Of a DNA stretch of 64,000 nt, positions 15,581-24,221 are shown piece after piece. The notes under the pieces were generated by a model, which was not told the DNA's origin, searched no databases, and saw only the letters and a list, made by a program, of their open reading frames with translations. Source of the DNA: Sporomusaceae bacterium. Its GTDB lineage: Bacteria > Bacillota > Negativicutes > Sporomusales > UBA7701. The position numbers and the translations under genes are program-made. Position 1 is the stretch's first letter, and the number at the start of each line of letters is the position of its first letter. The stretch spans positions 56,924 through 120,923 of the forward strand of contig JAVKTQ010000011.1 in NCBI GenBank assembly GCA_031460455.1, given 5' to 3'.

Positions 15581-16605
15581 GCTTTGCCGAAGGGGCAGTG
15601 GGGGTGAGTGCATTCCCGGCAGGACAGACACAGTCCACCGTAGCCTAAAGCTGCGATGTCGTCCTTGCGCAGACGCTCTCCGGCCAGCACCCGCGGGAGG
15701 ATGAGATCGAACACGGTTGTTTTGGAGTACATTCCGCAGGCCGGCATGCCCATGACGGCGACGTCGCCGAGATAGGCGAGCATGAACATGGCGCCGGGAA
15801 GGACCGGGGTACCGTAGCTGACCACTTCGGCCCCGGTGGCGCGGATGGCGTCGGGGGTCACGTCGTCGGGGTCGACCGACATGCCGCCGGAAGCGACGAT
15901 TACATCGGCTCCCTGGTCTTTATAGGCAAGGATGGCTTCTTTGATTAGTTCGGGGTCGTCGGGTCTGAAGGTGGCGCCGAGCATGGTCGCTCCGTACTGG
16001 GCCGTTTTGGCCGCAAATACCGGGGCGAAGCGATCGTCGATGCGCCCGTGGAAGACTTCGTTGCCGGTGATGACGGCAGCTACCTTGAGGTTGCGCATCG
16101 GCATGACGGAAACGATGTTTGCGCCGGCGGCGATTTTCTCCACCGTTTCCACCGTGGCGGCCTCTACGACCAGCGGCACAACTTTGACGGAGGCCAGCAG
16201 ATCGCCGGCTTTGACGGGAAGGTTGCTGTGGAGGGTGGAAAGCACGGCGTGTTCGACACCGTTAATGGCCGTCACCAGCTCCCTGTTGACCTTGAGCAGG
16301 CCGTCGGCGGCGGCTTTGAGGTTGACCTTGCCTTCGGACGGCTCAGCCAGCGTGATTCCCGCCCCGGCCACCGCCCGGGCGATGCGGGTAACGGCCTCGT
16401 TTTCGTGCACCTGGCCGGCGGTGAGTTCGATGAGGTAGATGTGCTCTTTGCCGATATCTTTCAGGTGGGAGATGTCCTCGGCCCTGATGATGTGGCCTTT
16501 TTTGAAGGCCGGTCCTTTGTATTCGCCAGGCACTATTTTGGTTATATCATGCCCAAGCACCATCCCGACCGCTTCCTCCACCCGCACTTTTTTGATGGCC
16601 ATCAT
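15577..16605 (-). CDS. MoeA-like molybdopterin-binding protein with Cys-rich tail
   Basis: 342 residues. The central part has the molybdopterin-binding MoeA/MogA fold: VAAVITGNEVFHGRIDD, GADVIVASGGMSVDPDD and PGAMFMLAYLGDVAVMGMP. The N-terminal part (GMVLGHDITKIVPGEYKG) is typical for the MoeA-like proteins encoded next to selenium-dependent molybdenum hydroxylases. The C-terminus ends in five cysteines (GGLCLSCRECTHPHCPFGKA), which could hold an Fe-S cluster or metal. The ATG at 16605 has AGGGAG 6 bp upstream. It probably helps insert molybdenum or transfer cofactor to the hydroxylase encoded at 25.6-29.3 kb. Confidence 0.82.
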   Translation of the reverse strand: MMAIKKVRVEEAVGMVLGHDITKIVPGEYKGPAFKKGHIIRAEDISHLKDIGKEHIYLIELTAGQVHENEAVTRIARAVAGAGITLAEPSEGKVNLKAAADGLLKVNRELVTAINGVEHAVLSTLHSNLPVKAGDLLASVKVVPLVVEAATVETVEKIAAGANIVSVMPMRNLKVAAVITGNEVFHGRIDDRFAPVFAAKTAQYGATMLGATFRPDDPELIKEAILAYKDQGADVIVASGGMSVDPDDVTPDAIRATGAEVVSYGTPVLPGAMFMLAYLGDVAVMGMPACGMYSKTTVFDLILPRVLAGERLRKDDIAALGYGGLCLSCRECTHPHCPFGKA

Positions 16606-16630
16606 GCCCACTCCCTGCATATTTAGTAGC

Positions 16631-16661
16631 AAAAAGGCCGTTTTCGACAGAAAACGGCCTT
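16631..16661 (-). terminator. Terminator after the PFL-family gene
   Basis: Perfect 12-bp stem AAGGCCGTTTTC / GAAAACGGCCTT with a four-base loop and TTTTT on the minus strand. It separates the PFL gene from the MoeA-like gene, which therefore needs its own promoter or read-through. Confidence 0.85.
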
Positions 16662-16717
16662 AACTTTGCCTGTCTTAGGTAAATTATAGGATAGAGCCGG
16701 GGGAAAGTAAAGGGCGG

Positions 16718-18076
16718 TTAGTTGGTCATGCTGCGCACGGGGGCGGGGATGCGCCCGCCGCGGGCGATGAAGTCGTCGGCTTTGAAGGAGTTGACGGGAA
16801 TTATCGGGCTGTGGCCGAGAAGGCCGCCGAATTCCACCCTGTCGCCGACTTTCTTGCCCGGCACGGGGATGATCCGCACCGCCGTGGTTTTGTTGTTGAT
16901 CATGCCGATGGCCGCCTCGTCGGCGATGATGGCGGCGATGGTGGCCGCCGAGGTGTCGCCCGGCACGGCGATCATGTCGAGTCCGACAGAACAGACGCAG
17001 GTCATGGCCTCAAGTTTTTCAAGGGTTAGGCTGCCGCACTCGACGGCGGCGATCATGCCGGCGTCCTCGCTGACGGGGATGAAGGCGCCGCTCAGGCCGC
17101 CAACGTAGGAGGAGGCCATGATGCCGCCTTTTTTGACGGCGTCGTTAAGGAGCGCCAGGGCGGCCGTGGTGCCTGGTGCGCCGCAGCTCTCCAGACCCAT
17201 TTCCTCAAGGATGTGGGCGACGCTGTCGCCGACCGCCGGGGTGGGCGCGAGCGAGAGGTCGATGATGCCGAAGGGCACGCCGAGGCGCCGCGAAGCCTCC
17301 TGGGCCACCAGCTGCCCTACGCGGGTGATTTTGAAGGCGGTGCGCTTGATCGTCTCGGCGACCGCGCCGAAGTCCTTGCCGCGCGCTTCCTCCAGCGCCC
17401 GTTTGACGACGCCGGGTCCGCTTACGCCAACGTTGACGGCCGTTTCGGCTTCGCCCACGCCGTGGAAGGCGCCGGCCATGAAGGGGTTGTCCTCCGGGAC
17501 GTTGGCGAAGACGACGAGTTTGGCGCAGCCGAGGGCGTCGCGGTCGCGGGTCAGCTCGGCCGTTTGTTTGATGATCTGGCCCATTTCCCGCACACAGTCC
17601 ATGTTGATACCGGCCTTGGTGGATGCCAGGTTCACCGAGGAGCACACCCGCTCGGTCGTAGCCAGCGCTGCCGGGATGGAGCGGATGAGGATGCGGTCCC
17701 CTTTGGTGTAGCCTTTTTCCACGAGGGCCGAAAAGCCGCCGATGAAATTGACGCCGACAGCTTTGGCGGCAGCATCCATGGCCTCGGCCACCGGCAGGTA
17801 GCTGTCGGTGCGGCAGCTCTCGGCCGCGATGGCTATCGGCGTTACTGAGATGCGCTTGTTGATGATGGGGATGCCGTACTCGGCTTCGATGTCTTCGCCG
17901 GTCTGCACCAGCCGTTCGGCCGTCTTGGTGATTTTGTCGTAGATATTGGCGCAAAAGACCTTGATATCGGGATGGCTGCAGTCGCGCAGGCTGATCCCGA
18001 GGGTAATCGTGCGCACGTCAAGTTTGTTTTCCTCGATCATCCGGTTGGTTTCGAGGATATCCTGAACAGATAGCAT
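16718..18076 (-). CDS. PFL/UPF0210 family protein
   Basis: 452 residues, the standard length of this family (DUF711). Recognised by the N-terminus [25 protein letters not shown] (quoted in part: [18 protein letters not shown]), the segment [13 protein letters not shown] and the C-terminal [14 protein letters not shown]. The fold is related to pyruvate formate-lyase-like barrels, but the reaction is not known. In many Firmicutes it is paired with a small ACT-domain protein, found here just upstream at 18301-18570, separated by a structured repeat. Confidence 0.88.
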   Translation of the reverse strand: MLSVQDILETNRMIEENKLDVRTITLGISLRDCSHPDIKVFCANIYDKITKTAERLVQTGEDIEAEYGIPIINKRISVTPIAIAAESCRTDSYLPVAEAMDAAAKAVGVNFIGGFSALVEKGYTKGDRILIRSIPAALATTERVCSSVNLASTKAGINMDCVREMGQIIKQTAELTRDRDALGCAKLVVFANVPEDNPFMAGAFHGVGEAETAVNVGVSGPGVVKRALEEARGKDFGAVAETIKRTAFKITRVGQLVAQEASRRLGVPFGIIDLSLAPTPAVGDSVAHILEEMGLESCGAPGTTAALALLNDAVKKGGIMASSYVGGLSGAFIPVSEDAGMIAAVECGSLTLEKLEAMTCVCSVGLDMIAVPGDTSAATIAAIIADEAAIGMINNKTTAVRIIPVPGKKVGDRVEFGGLLGHSPIIPVNSFKADDFIARGGRIPAPVRSMTN

Positions 18077-18120
18077 AGGCCGCCTCCTTCGCCGTGAGCC
18101 GAATTATTACCAAGACTAGA

Positions 18121-18296
18121 GGCTGTTCAGAAACGAGCATAGCAAGGCGCACCGGAAGAGCGCGCCGCGACGCGTACTCGGAACGTACGTTAGCAAGCGC
18201 TCTGAGGAGCAAGTGCGCAAGTTCTTAGCGCGGAAGCGCTTAGAACTGCGGCCTGCCCCTTGCGGGTACGCAGCTAGGCGAAGTTTATCAACAGCC
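18121..18296. repeat. MITE-like structured repeat, copy 1
   Basis: 176 bp with imperfect 14-bp terminal inverted repeats (GGCTGTTCAGAAAC / GTTTATCAACAGCC) and an inner hairpin (AGTTCTTAGCGC / GCGCTTAGAACT). A central block (GCGTACTCG..CGTACG, TAGCAAGCGCTCT, AGGA..CAA) recurs in reverse orientation at 51803-51843 in the second copy. It lies in the gap between the ACT and PFL genes, which normally form a pair. Confidence 0.7.
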
Positions 18297-18300
18297 GACG

Positions 18301-18570
18301 TTAAATGCGGTGCATGGCTTTGAATATATCCTCATGCTGCACCTTGATTTCGAGGCCCATGGCCTGTCCCTTCTCCTTGAGAAGCTGCTGCAAATCTTTG
18401 AGGCTTATCGTCGCCCCGCTCATGTCGGCGATCATGACCATGTTGAAGAAGCCGTTGACGATGTTCTGATTGATGTCGAGGATGTTGACGCTGTTGGCCG
18501 CCAGCGTTGTGCTGACCATGGCTACTATGCCCACTCTGTCCTGGCCGATGATGGTTATGACGACTTTCAT
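18301..18570 (-). CDS. ACT-domain protein (UPF0237 type)
   Basis: 89 residues: KVVITIIGQDRVGIVAMVS starts a single ACT domain that ends with LEIKVQHEDIFKAMHRI. These small regulators bind a ligand, probably an amino acid, and are usually encoded beside a PFL/UPF0210 gene, as here. The ATG at 18570 has GGTGGAG upstream. A longer open frame runs to 19152 in another gene and is ignored. Confidence 0.88.
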   Translation of the reverse strand: MKVVITIIGQDRVGIVAMVSTTLAANSVNILDINQNIVNGFFNMVMIADMSGATISLKDLQQLLKEKGQAMGLEIKVQHEDIFKAMHRI

Positions 18571-18692
18571 TAAACCACGCTCCACCCGCTCAAATAATAG
18601 TCCGCCAGGCAAAAACTTTTGTCTGGCGGTTATGGTATTGACTAATATTATACCTTTTTTCGGCAAAAAACCAAGGGGCTTGGCTGATATTT

Positions 18693-19487
18693 CTATTTTC
18701 TGATAAAGGAAAATTCTTGCCGTCGCATGCTGCCGATAACAACGCCGCCGACGGCTGGATGACCGGCCGACAGCACGACGGCCGCCAACTCTTCCGCTGG
18801 GCGCATCGCCTCGCCTTCGGCCTTGTTGATGAAGGGGACGACGCGCGCCCCAGGCGGGCAGTTGTGGAGATAGCCTTGCGGGTGGAGAAGGATTGTGACG
18901 ATCATTGCCGTTGTTATGGTTTCCCCTTCGGCCACGCCGAGGAGCTCTGCGGCCCGCGCCGGCCGGTGGATGCAGTCGGCGGTGAGCGGCCGGCCGATAG
19001 CCTCGGCGCCGATGACCGGGACGAGGAGGCGGGTGGCGGCCGGCACAACCGGATCGTGGGGGAGATGGCCCTTTAGGGGCAGGCCGGCCGAGCCGTCGCC
19101 TTCGACGATGAATCTGACTGAGGGGTACTCTGCCGCCAGCGCGTCCAGCCATTCCGGCTCAAGACCGGCCAGCTTGCGTTCGGCGCCGTCCGCTATCCCG
19201 CGGGCCACAGTCACCAGCGCCGGACTGTGGCGCAGCTCTTCGACGACCCGGCGGAATTCCGCCAGGGAGCTGACCAGTATTGCCCGGTGGCCGGCTCCCT
19301 CGGGCATGAAGAGCTTGGCGGTGGCGGCGGCGAAGGCGGCAGTACCGGCGGCCTTGAGGCCGGCTACGAGGTAGTACATGAGGCTGGTTTTGCCGCCGCC
19401 GCCGATAAGGGTGACCAGGCCGGGGGAAGGCAGCGAAGCGAGAAGCTCGCGCCAGACCGGGTGCAGGCCGCCGTTATTCTTCGTCAT
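18693..19487 (-). CDS. yqeC: Selenium-dependent hydroxylase accessory protein YqeC
   Basis: 264 residues. A P-loop lies near the N-terminus (LVTLIGGGGKTSLMYYL), followed by the YqeC segment FIVEGDGSAGLPLKGH and LLVPVIGAEAIGRPL. YqeC-type proteins accompany molybdenum hydroxylases that carry a labile selenium, so the hydroxylase upstream is probably of that kind. The gene overlaps the end of the cyclase gene by 14 bp, and the overlap indicates that they are co-transcribed. Confidence 0.85.
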   Translation of the reverse strand: MTKNNGGLHPVWRELLASLPSPGLVTLIGGGGKTSLMYYLVAGLKAAGTAAFAAATAKLFMPEGAGHRAILVSSLAEFRRVVEELRHSPALVTVARGIADGAERKLAGLEPEWLDALAAEYPSVRFIVEGDGSAGLPLKGHLPHDPVVPAATRLLVPVIGAEAIGRPLTADCIHRPARAAELLGVAEGETITTAMIVTILLHPQGYLHNCPPGARVVPFINKAEGEAMRPAEELAAVVLSAGHPAVGGVVIGSMRRQEFSFIRK

Positions 19488-20259
19488 AGGCGACGATGCG
19501 GCAGATCGATGATTCGCCGCCTTCGAACCGCCAGGGGTAGCAGCCGATTATCAGGCGCTTGCCGAGCACCTTCTCGATTTCGCCGCCGACATTTTCGGCA
19601 TGGATGATGTCGTAGGGGAAGAGGTCGATGTGCATAAGCTGGTAATGATCGGGCGGGAAGACGTCGTCGATGCCCTTGCCGTACTTTGCCCGGAAATACT
19701 GCTCACACTCGGCCGCCTGCCGCGGACACCATTCACGGATTTTGGTGTTCATGGGGTGGTCGGCCGACCCGGCGTCGACGCCCAGCCATTTGAATTTCAT
19801 CTTGCGGCACCACTGCGCGAATTCGCGGGTCGGGCCGGGGTGTTTGACCATGTAGCGGACTTCGTCGGCGGCCGGCTGATCCCAGGAGTATTTGTGGTAG
19901 CCGGTGTAGATGAGGAGGATGTCGCCCTCGCGGACATCGGCCCGTTCCATGATGTCTTTGGAGGTGTAAATGCCGTAGTCTTCTGCGATGTCGCTGACGT
20001 CGACGACTACGCCGGGGCCGATGAGGTCGGTGAGGGGGATGGCGGCGATGTCGCGGCCGTGGGTGCAGAAATGGAGCGAGCCGTCCAGATGGGTGCCGAC
20101 GTGGTTGGAGGTGGTGATGACCTGGCCGTTGGCGCCGTTGGAGGTCAGGCGCTTGAAGAATTTGATCTGCAGCGGCTCGTAGGTCGGCCATGGAGGAGTG
20201 AGGTGGCTGAGTTTCTGCGTGAGGTCGTACATTTTGACTTTGTCCCAGTTCTTGACCAT
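19474..20259 (-). CDS. Cyclase-family metal-dependent hydrolase
   Basis: 261 residues. The metal site of the kynurenine formamidase/cyclase family is clear: SNHVGTHLDGSLHF (the HxGTHxDxxxH pattern) together with later acidic residues (LGVDAGSADHP). These enzymes open cyclic or linear amides. The ATG at 20259 has GAGAGGGAAG upstream; an in-frame start at 20313 would overlap the previous gene. Lying between AllG-like and YqeC genes, it probably handles an amide made during purine or ureide breakdown, but the substrate cannot be read from sequence. Confidence 0.82.
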   Translation of the reverse strand: MVKNWDKVKMYDLTQKLSHLTPPWPTYEPLQIKFFKRLTSNGANGQVITTSNHVGTHLDGSLHFCTHGRDIAAIPLTDLIGPGVVVDVSDIAEDYGIYTSKDIMERADVREGDILLIYTGYHKYSWDQPAADEVRYMVKHPGPTREFAQWCRKMKFKWLGVDAGSADHPMNTKIREWCPRQAAECEQYFRAKYGKGIDDVFPPDHYQLMHIDLFPYDIIHAENVGGEIEKVLGKRLIIGCYPWRFEGGESSICRIVAYDEE

Positions 20260-20284
20260 AAAGCTTCCCTCTCTTTTCTGTTTA

Positions 20285-21721
20285 TTAGTTCCGGACCTGA
20301 TTTTTTCCGACACGTCCGGCCAGCGCCAGCAGCGCCTTGTCGAAGCATTCGCGCGGCGGGCGGACTACGCCGGCGCCGACCTGGCCGATGCCGGGCTCGC
20401 GATGGGCCATGCCGGTGTTGATGACCGGCAGCAGACCGGTTGCCGCCACCCGGCGCAGGTCGATGGCGGTGGGGGTGCCGCGGAAGTTAAGGTTGGGGAT
20501 GGTGTAGCTGGTGTTCTCGGCGAGAGTGATCTCGTACATCTTGGTGGTGTATTCCAGCGCGTCGGCGGGGGTGCCGCCAACGAACTGGACGATGGCCGGC
20601 GCTCCGCCCATGGCGAAACCGCCGATGCCGTAGGTTTCGGTGATGGCGCTGTCGCCGAGGTCGGGGTTGGCGTCGGCGACGGTGTACCCCGGGAAAAACA
20701 GGCCCTGGACCATCTGGGCCGGTCCGGTAAACCAGGTGTTGCCCGGACAGCCGCTCACCCTTATGCCAAATTCGACGCCGTTGCGGCACATGGTGGTGAC
20801 GACGCTGGCGCCTTCGATGCCGTGGGCCGCGTCAAGAGCGGCCTTGGCCGCCGGCATGGAGAGGTTGAGGAAGAAGTGGTCGTTGGAATGCATGAACGCC
20901 AGCACCCTGGCGACAATTCCCGCAGCCAGGCCGGCTTGGGCCAGGCCGGGGGCGATGGTGCGGATGAAGAGGCTGGTGCCTGCCTTGTTGCGGTTGTGGC
21001 ATTCGTCGCCCATGTGAAGAGCCTGGGCAATCATCATCCTGAGGTCGATGCCGCCGGTACAGGCGAGGGCGGCTTTGAGGGCCGGGGCCAGTTCGCCCTG
21101 CATCCAGCGCAGGCGGTCGATGACCTCGGCGCTGAAAGCGCCGAAACGCAGCACCTTGCCCAGCCCTTCGTTGAGGGTGCAGTAGCTGCGGTTGCCGTGG
21201 GTGGCGTTCTCGATCACCCAGACAGGCATGGAGGGCGATATTATGCCGGCCATGGGGCCGACCGCGCCATGCTCGTGGCAAGGGGCGAAGGTGATCTTGC
21301 CCGAGGCGGCGAGGCGGGCGGCCTCTTCTTCGTCGACGGCCAGCCCCTCGTAGATGAGGGCGCCGATTACTGCGCCGCGCATCGGCCCGGCCATCGCCTC
21401 CCAGGTGATCGGCGGCCCAGCGTGGAGGATGGTGGTGGGCGTCATGCCGGGAACGGCGTCCAGGGCGGCAAGGGCTACGTCGGTAAGCACCGGCCGCGCG
21501 GCAAGGATGGCGGCCACGGCGGCGGCGTTGGCCGCGTCGGTTTCCGGCCGGGCTTCGAGACAACTGAGGGCGGCGATTAGCTCGGGCCGGCCGCCGGCCG
21601 GCGGCCGCCAGTCGAGCTGGGTGACCGCGACATGCTGGGCGGCGAGATCGTCTTTGAACACCGGCGCACCGATGTTTATTACGGAAAGCTTTTTAGCGAA
21701 CAGATCATTTATCGGCGACAC
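20285..21721 (-). CDS. allG: DUF1116 protein, AllG-like oxamate carbamoyltransferase subunit
   Basis: 478 residues. Matches the DUF1116/YlbE family by segments such as THGNRSYCTLNEGLGKVLRFG, SNDHFFLNLSMPAAKAA and GIRVSGCPGNTWFTGPAQ. In E. coli the YlbE protein (AllG) forms, with FdrA (AllF) and YlbF (AllH), the oxamate carbamoyltransferase that splits oxalurate. Two GTG codons compete for the start: the one at 21727 overlaps the fdrA stop but lies only 2 bp from GGGAGG; the one at 21721 has 7 bp spacing and is preferred. Confidence 0.82.
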   Translation of the reverse strand: MSPINDLFAKKLSVINIGAPVFKDDLAAQHVAVTQLDWRPPAGGRPELIAALSCLEARPETDAANAAAVAAILAARPVLTDVALAALDAVPGMTPTTILHAGPPITWEAMAGPMRGAVIGALIYEGLAVDEEEAARLAASGKITFAPCHEHGAVGPMAGIISPSMPVWVIENATHGNRSYCTLNEGLGKVLRFGAFSAEVIDRLRWMQGELAPALKAALACTGGIDLRMMIAQALHMGDECHNRNKAGTSLFIRTIAPGLAQAGLAAGIVARVLAFMHSNDHFFLNLSMPAAKAALDAAHGIEGASVVTTMCRNGVEFGIRVSGCPGNTWFTGPAQMVQGLFFPGYTVADANPDLGDSAITETYGIGGFAMGGAPAIVQFVGGTPADALEYTTKMYEITLAENTSYTIPNLNFRGTPTAIDLRRVAATGLLPVINTGMAHREPGIGQVGAGVVRPPRECFDKALLALAGRVGKNQVRN

Positions 21722-21723
21722 GT

Positions 21724-23199
21724 TCACACCTCCCGGGAAACGACGGCGGCTGCGAGGTATGCGCCGCGCGCGTTGCTTTTTGCCAATGTCGCCCCGGCCG
21801 CGGCCAGTTTGCTTTCCTGGCCGGCCTTGCCCTGGGGATCGGCGTCCGTCCCGCAGACATAGGCGATGACTTCGAGGTGGCGGCCGGCGGCGCGCGCGAT
21901 CTCGCGGGCCTCAACGATGGCCGGGGCGGTTACGCCCGCAGGGTCGGGGTGGGCGCCGTAGCCCAGGACGATGTCGAGAAGGATGACGGCCACCGACGGA
22001 TCGCGGGCGGCCTCCAAGATATGGGGCAGGCGCAGCGAGGGCTCGATCATCGGGTGGGGTTTGCCCATGGTATAGGCGTCGTCCCCCAGGTCTATGAAGA
22101 CGTTCCCTTCATTCTGCGCCATTTTGGTGGCCTCCTGACAGAGGGTGCCGCCGCAGTAGAGGCCGCGGATGGTTTTCTGCTCCGGGACCAGCTTTGCCCT
22201 TGCCACCGCCGCCATTGACGCCAGTTTTTCGTGACAACAGGAGGGCGGCGCAGGTTTTTGACCCGCGGCGAGTGTGACAGCCGCGCGGGCGGCTTCTTCA
22301 AGGGTGGCTGCGAAGTAAGCGTCTCCGGCGTCGGCTGCGTTCATGCCGCCGAGGAAACAGACGACCACGGGTTTGGGACAGGTCTTGATCGCGGCCACGA
22401 TCTTGTCGGCCACCGCGGAAGCCGGCGGCTTGGAGATGAGAACGATGACGGCTGTGGCTTCGTCTTGGCTGAGGGCCGCCAGGCAATCGAGCATCATGAT
22501 GCCGCCCACCGCAGCGCCGAGGTCGCGCCCGCCGGTACCGAGGACCTGCGAGACGCCGCCGCCCAGCCGGTCGATATGCACGGTCACTTCCTGCGTACCC
22601 GTGCCCGACGCGCCGACGATGCCGATATTCCCCCGCCGCACCGCGTTGGCGAAACACAGGGCGACGCCGTTTACGATGGCGGTGCCGCAGTCCGGTCCCA
22701 TTACCAGCAGGCCCTTTTCGTGGGCCGTTGTTTTCAATGCGATTTCGTCGGCCAGTGAGACGTTGTCGCTGAACAGCATGACGTGGAGACCGTTGCGAAG
22801 GGCGGCTCTGGCTTCACGGGCCGCGTACTCGCCCGGCACGGAGATGACGGCGAGGTTGGCGTCCGGCAGGTGGCGCACCGCGGTGTCGAGGGAAGCGAAG
22901 GCGACGGCCGCTTTTTTATCCTCGGCCCGTCTGGCCGCAGCCCCGGCAAAGAGCGCCAGCGCCGCTTCGCAAGCCGCTTCGCTTTCGGCTCTGATGGCCA
23001 CGATCAGATCGTCGGCGCCGCCGGCGTTCGCAGCCTCAGTCAGCAGGCCGACTCCGGCCAGCAGGTCTTTATTCATCGGGGTGGCCATCACGGCCACCGC
23101 CTCGGCCACACCGGGCAGGGCGGCCATCTTTTGGGTCAGCGCCATCAGCGTGACCGAGTCATAGTAGGTATTTTTCCTTATCTCAACGTGAACAGTCAT
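21724..23199 (-). CDS. fdrA: FdrA-family protein (AllF-like)
   Basis: 491 residues. Related to succinyl-CoA synthetase: a Rossmann-type loop NIGIVGASGTGTQEVT and the segment LVMGPDCGTAIVNGVALCFA are typical of FdrA. In allantoin degradation FdrA/AllF is a subunit of oxamate carbamoyltransferase. GGGAGGA stands 5 bp before the ATG; the gene follows the DUF2877 gene by 1 bp and overlaps the DUF1116 gene region at its end. The three genes in this order make the assignment firm. No carbamate kinase gene is in the window. Confidence 0.85.
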   Translation of the reverse strand: MTVHVEIRKNTYYDSVTLMALTQKMAALPGVAEAVAVMATPMNKDLLAGVGLLTEAANAGGADDLIVAIRAESEAACEAALALFAGAAARRAEDKKAAVAFASLDTAVRHLPDANLAVISVPGEYAAREARAALRNGLHVMLFSDNVSLADEIALKTTAHEKGLLVMGPDCGTAIVNGVALCFANAVRRGNIGIVGASGTGTQEVTVHIDRLGGGVSQVLGTGGRDLGAAVGGIMMLDCLAALSQDEATAVIVLISKPPASAVADKIVAAIKTCPKPVVVCFLGGMNAADAGDAYFAATLEEAARAAVTLAAGQKPAPPSCCHEKLASMAAVARAKLVPEQKTIRGLYCGGTLCQEATKMAQNEGNVFIDLGDDAYTMGKPHPMIEPSLRLPHILEAARDPSVAVILLDIVLGYGAHPDPAGVTAPAIVEAREIARAAGRHLEVIAYVCGTDADPQGKAGQESKLAAAGATLAKSNARGAYLAAAVVSREV

Positions 23200-23200
23200 G

Positions 23201-24094
23201 TCATTCCTCCCTTTCGCCGGCCAGTTCCAGCCCTACCGCCAGGCCGGCGGCGATACCTGCCGCAAGGTCGGTTCCCGAGGCGGCGCCGCTGAGCAGCACC
23301 GGCCGCGCGGCGGCGGCGATGTCGTGCGACGCGGGGCCGGTCATTGCCTCAAGCAGCGCCACGACCCCCGCCCGGGTGCGGCCGCGAGCGGCGTGCCGCA
23401 GCATTGCCCGGCTCACCGTCCCCGTTGCCGCGCCGGCCGCCAGGACGGCGGCGACTTTCCTGTGGCGGCGGCCGAAGGGGCCGGCCGGCATATTGAAAGT
23501 TACCATCATTCCGGCGAGGAAGTCGTCGCCGGAGGGTGTAAGGCCCGTACCCAAGCCGATCAGTCTATTGCCGGCGGCCAGCGCGTCGTCGAGTTGCCCG
23601 GCGGCGAGAGCGCCAGCCAACGCCGCGGCCCGCTCGGCCAGCCGCTGTTCCATAATGGTGCGGGCATCTCCGGCTATAAAGGCCTTCAGACCGCCGTCCC
23701 GTCCGGAAGCGATAATCTCGTTTTTAAGGATTTCGAGACTGGCTGCCAGGCAGCGCCTTGCGGCCGGCATGGACGGGAAAGCCGGCAGAGCCGCCGACCA
23801 GGCCCGCACCCTCCCGGCAATAACCGGTACCGGACCGCAGGCCAGACCGCCATCAATGGTCGCCACCGCGTCACCCGGCTTTACGCCTAGGTTGTCCAGC
23901 GATCTTGCCGCCGAAACCCGGACCCTTACCGTCCCCGGCGCGTCGTCGAGATTTTCGGCCACAAAGGAGTAGAGCCTGTCACGGGGGCCGGTGAAATTGA
24001 CCGCTTTCGCGAATACGCTGTGCACGCGTCCGCGGAAAGGCCGCCCGAACAGGGCGTCTCTGGCCGCCGCGTCCACTGACAATGCTTCCAGCAA
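23201..24094 (-). CDS. allH: DUF2877 protein, AllH-like oxamate carbamoyltransferase subunit
   Basis: 297 residues. DUF2877 is recognised by GNRLIGLGTGLTPSGDDFLAG and the small-residue-rich helices around it. In E. coli the family member YlbF/AllH is the third oxamate carbamoyltransferase subunit. The start is a TTG with GGGAGG 9 bp upstream. First of the allH-fdrA-allG trio, it follows the permease gene after a 127-bp gap with a hairpin. Confidence 0.8.
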   Translation of the reverse strand: MLEALSVDAAARDALFGRPFRGRVHSVFAKAVNFTGPRDRLYSFVAENLDDAPGTVRVRVSAARSLDNLGVKPGDAVATIDGGLACGPVPVIAGRVRAWSAALPAFPSMPAARRCLAASLEILKNEIIASGRDGGLKAFIAGDARTIMEQRLAERAAALAGALAAGQLDDALAAGNRLIGLGTGLTPSGDDFLAGMMVTFNMPAGPFGRRHRKVAAVLAAGAATGTVSRAMLRHAARGRTRAGVVALLEAMTGPASHDIAAAARPVLLSGAASGTDLAAGIAAGLAVGLELAGEREE

Positions 24095-24117
24095 GGACTT
24101 CAGCCTCCCAAGAGTGA

Positions 24118-24139
24118 AACGCCCGCATAGGCGGGCGTT
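24118..24139. terminator. Hairpin between permease and allH
   Basis: AACGCCCGC / GCGGGCGTT with a four-base loop. There is no good T-run on the minus strand, so it may be an attenuator or mRNA-stabilising stem and not a full terminator. Confidence 0.4.
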
Positions 24140-24221
24140 CTACGGCTGTTATAATGTGCCCGTCTGTTTGTATCCCTTAAGCGCTAATAAGCAGCCGCGA
24201 TTTCATAGTTGCCGCTGCCAT

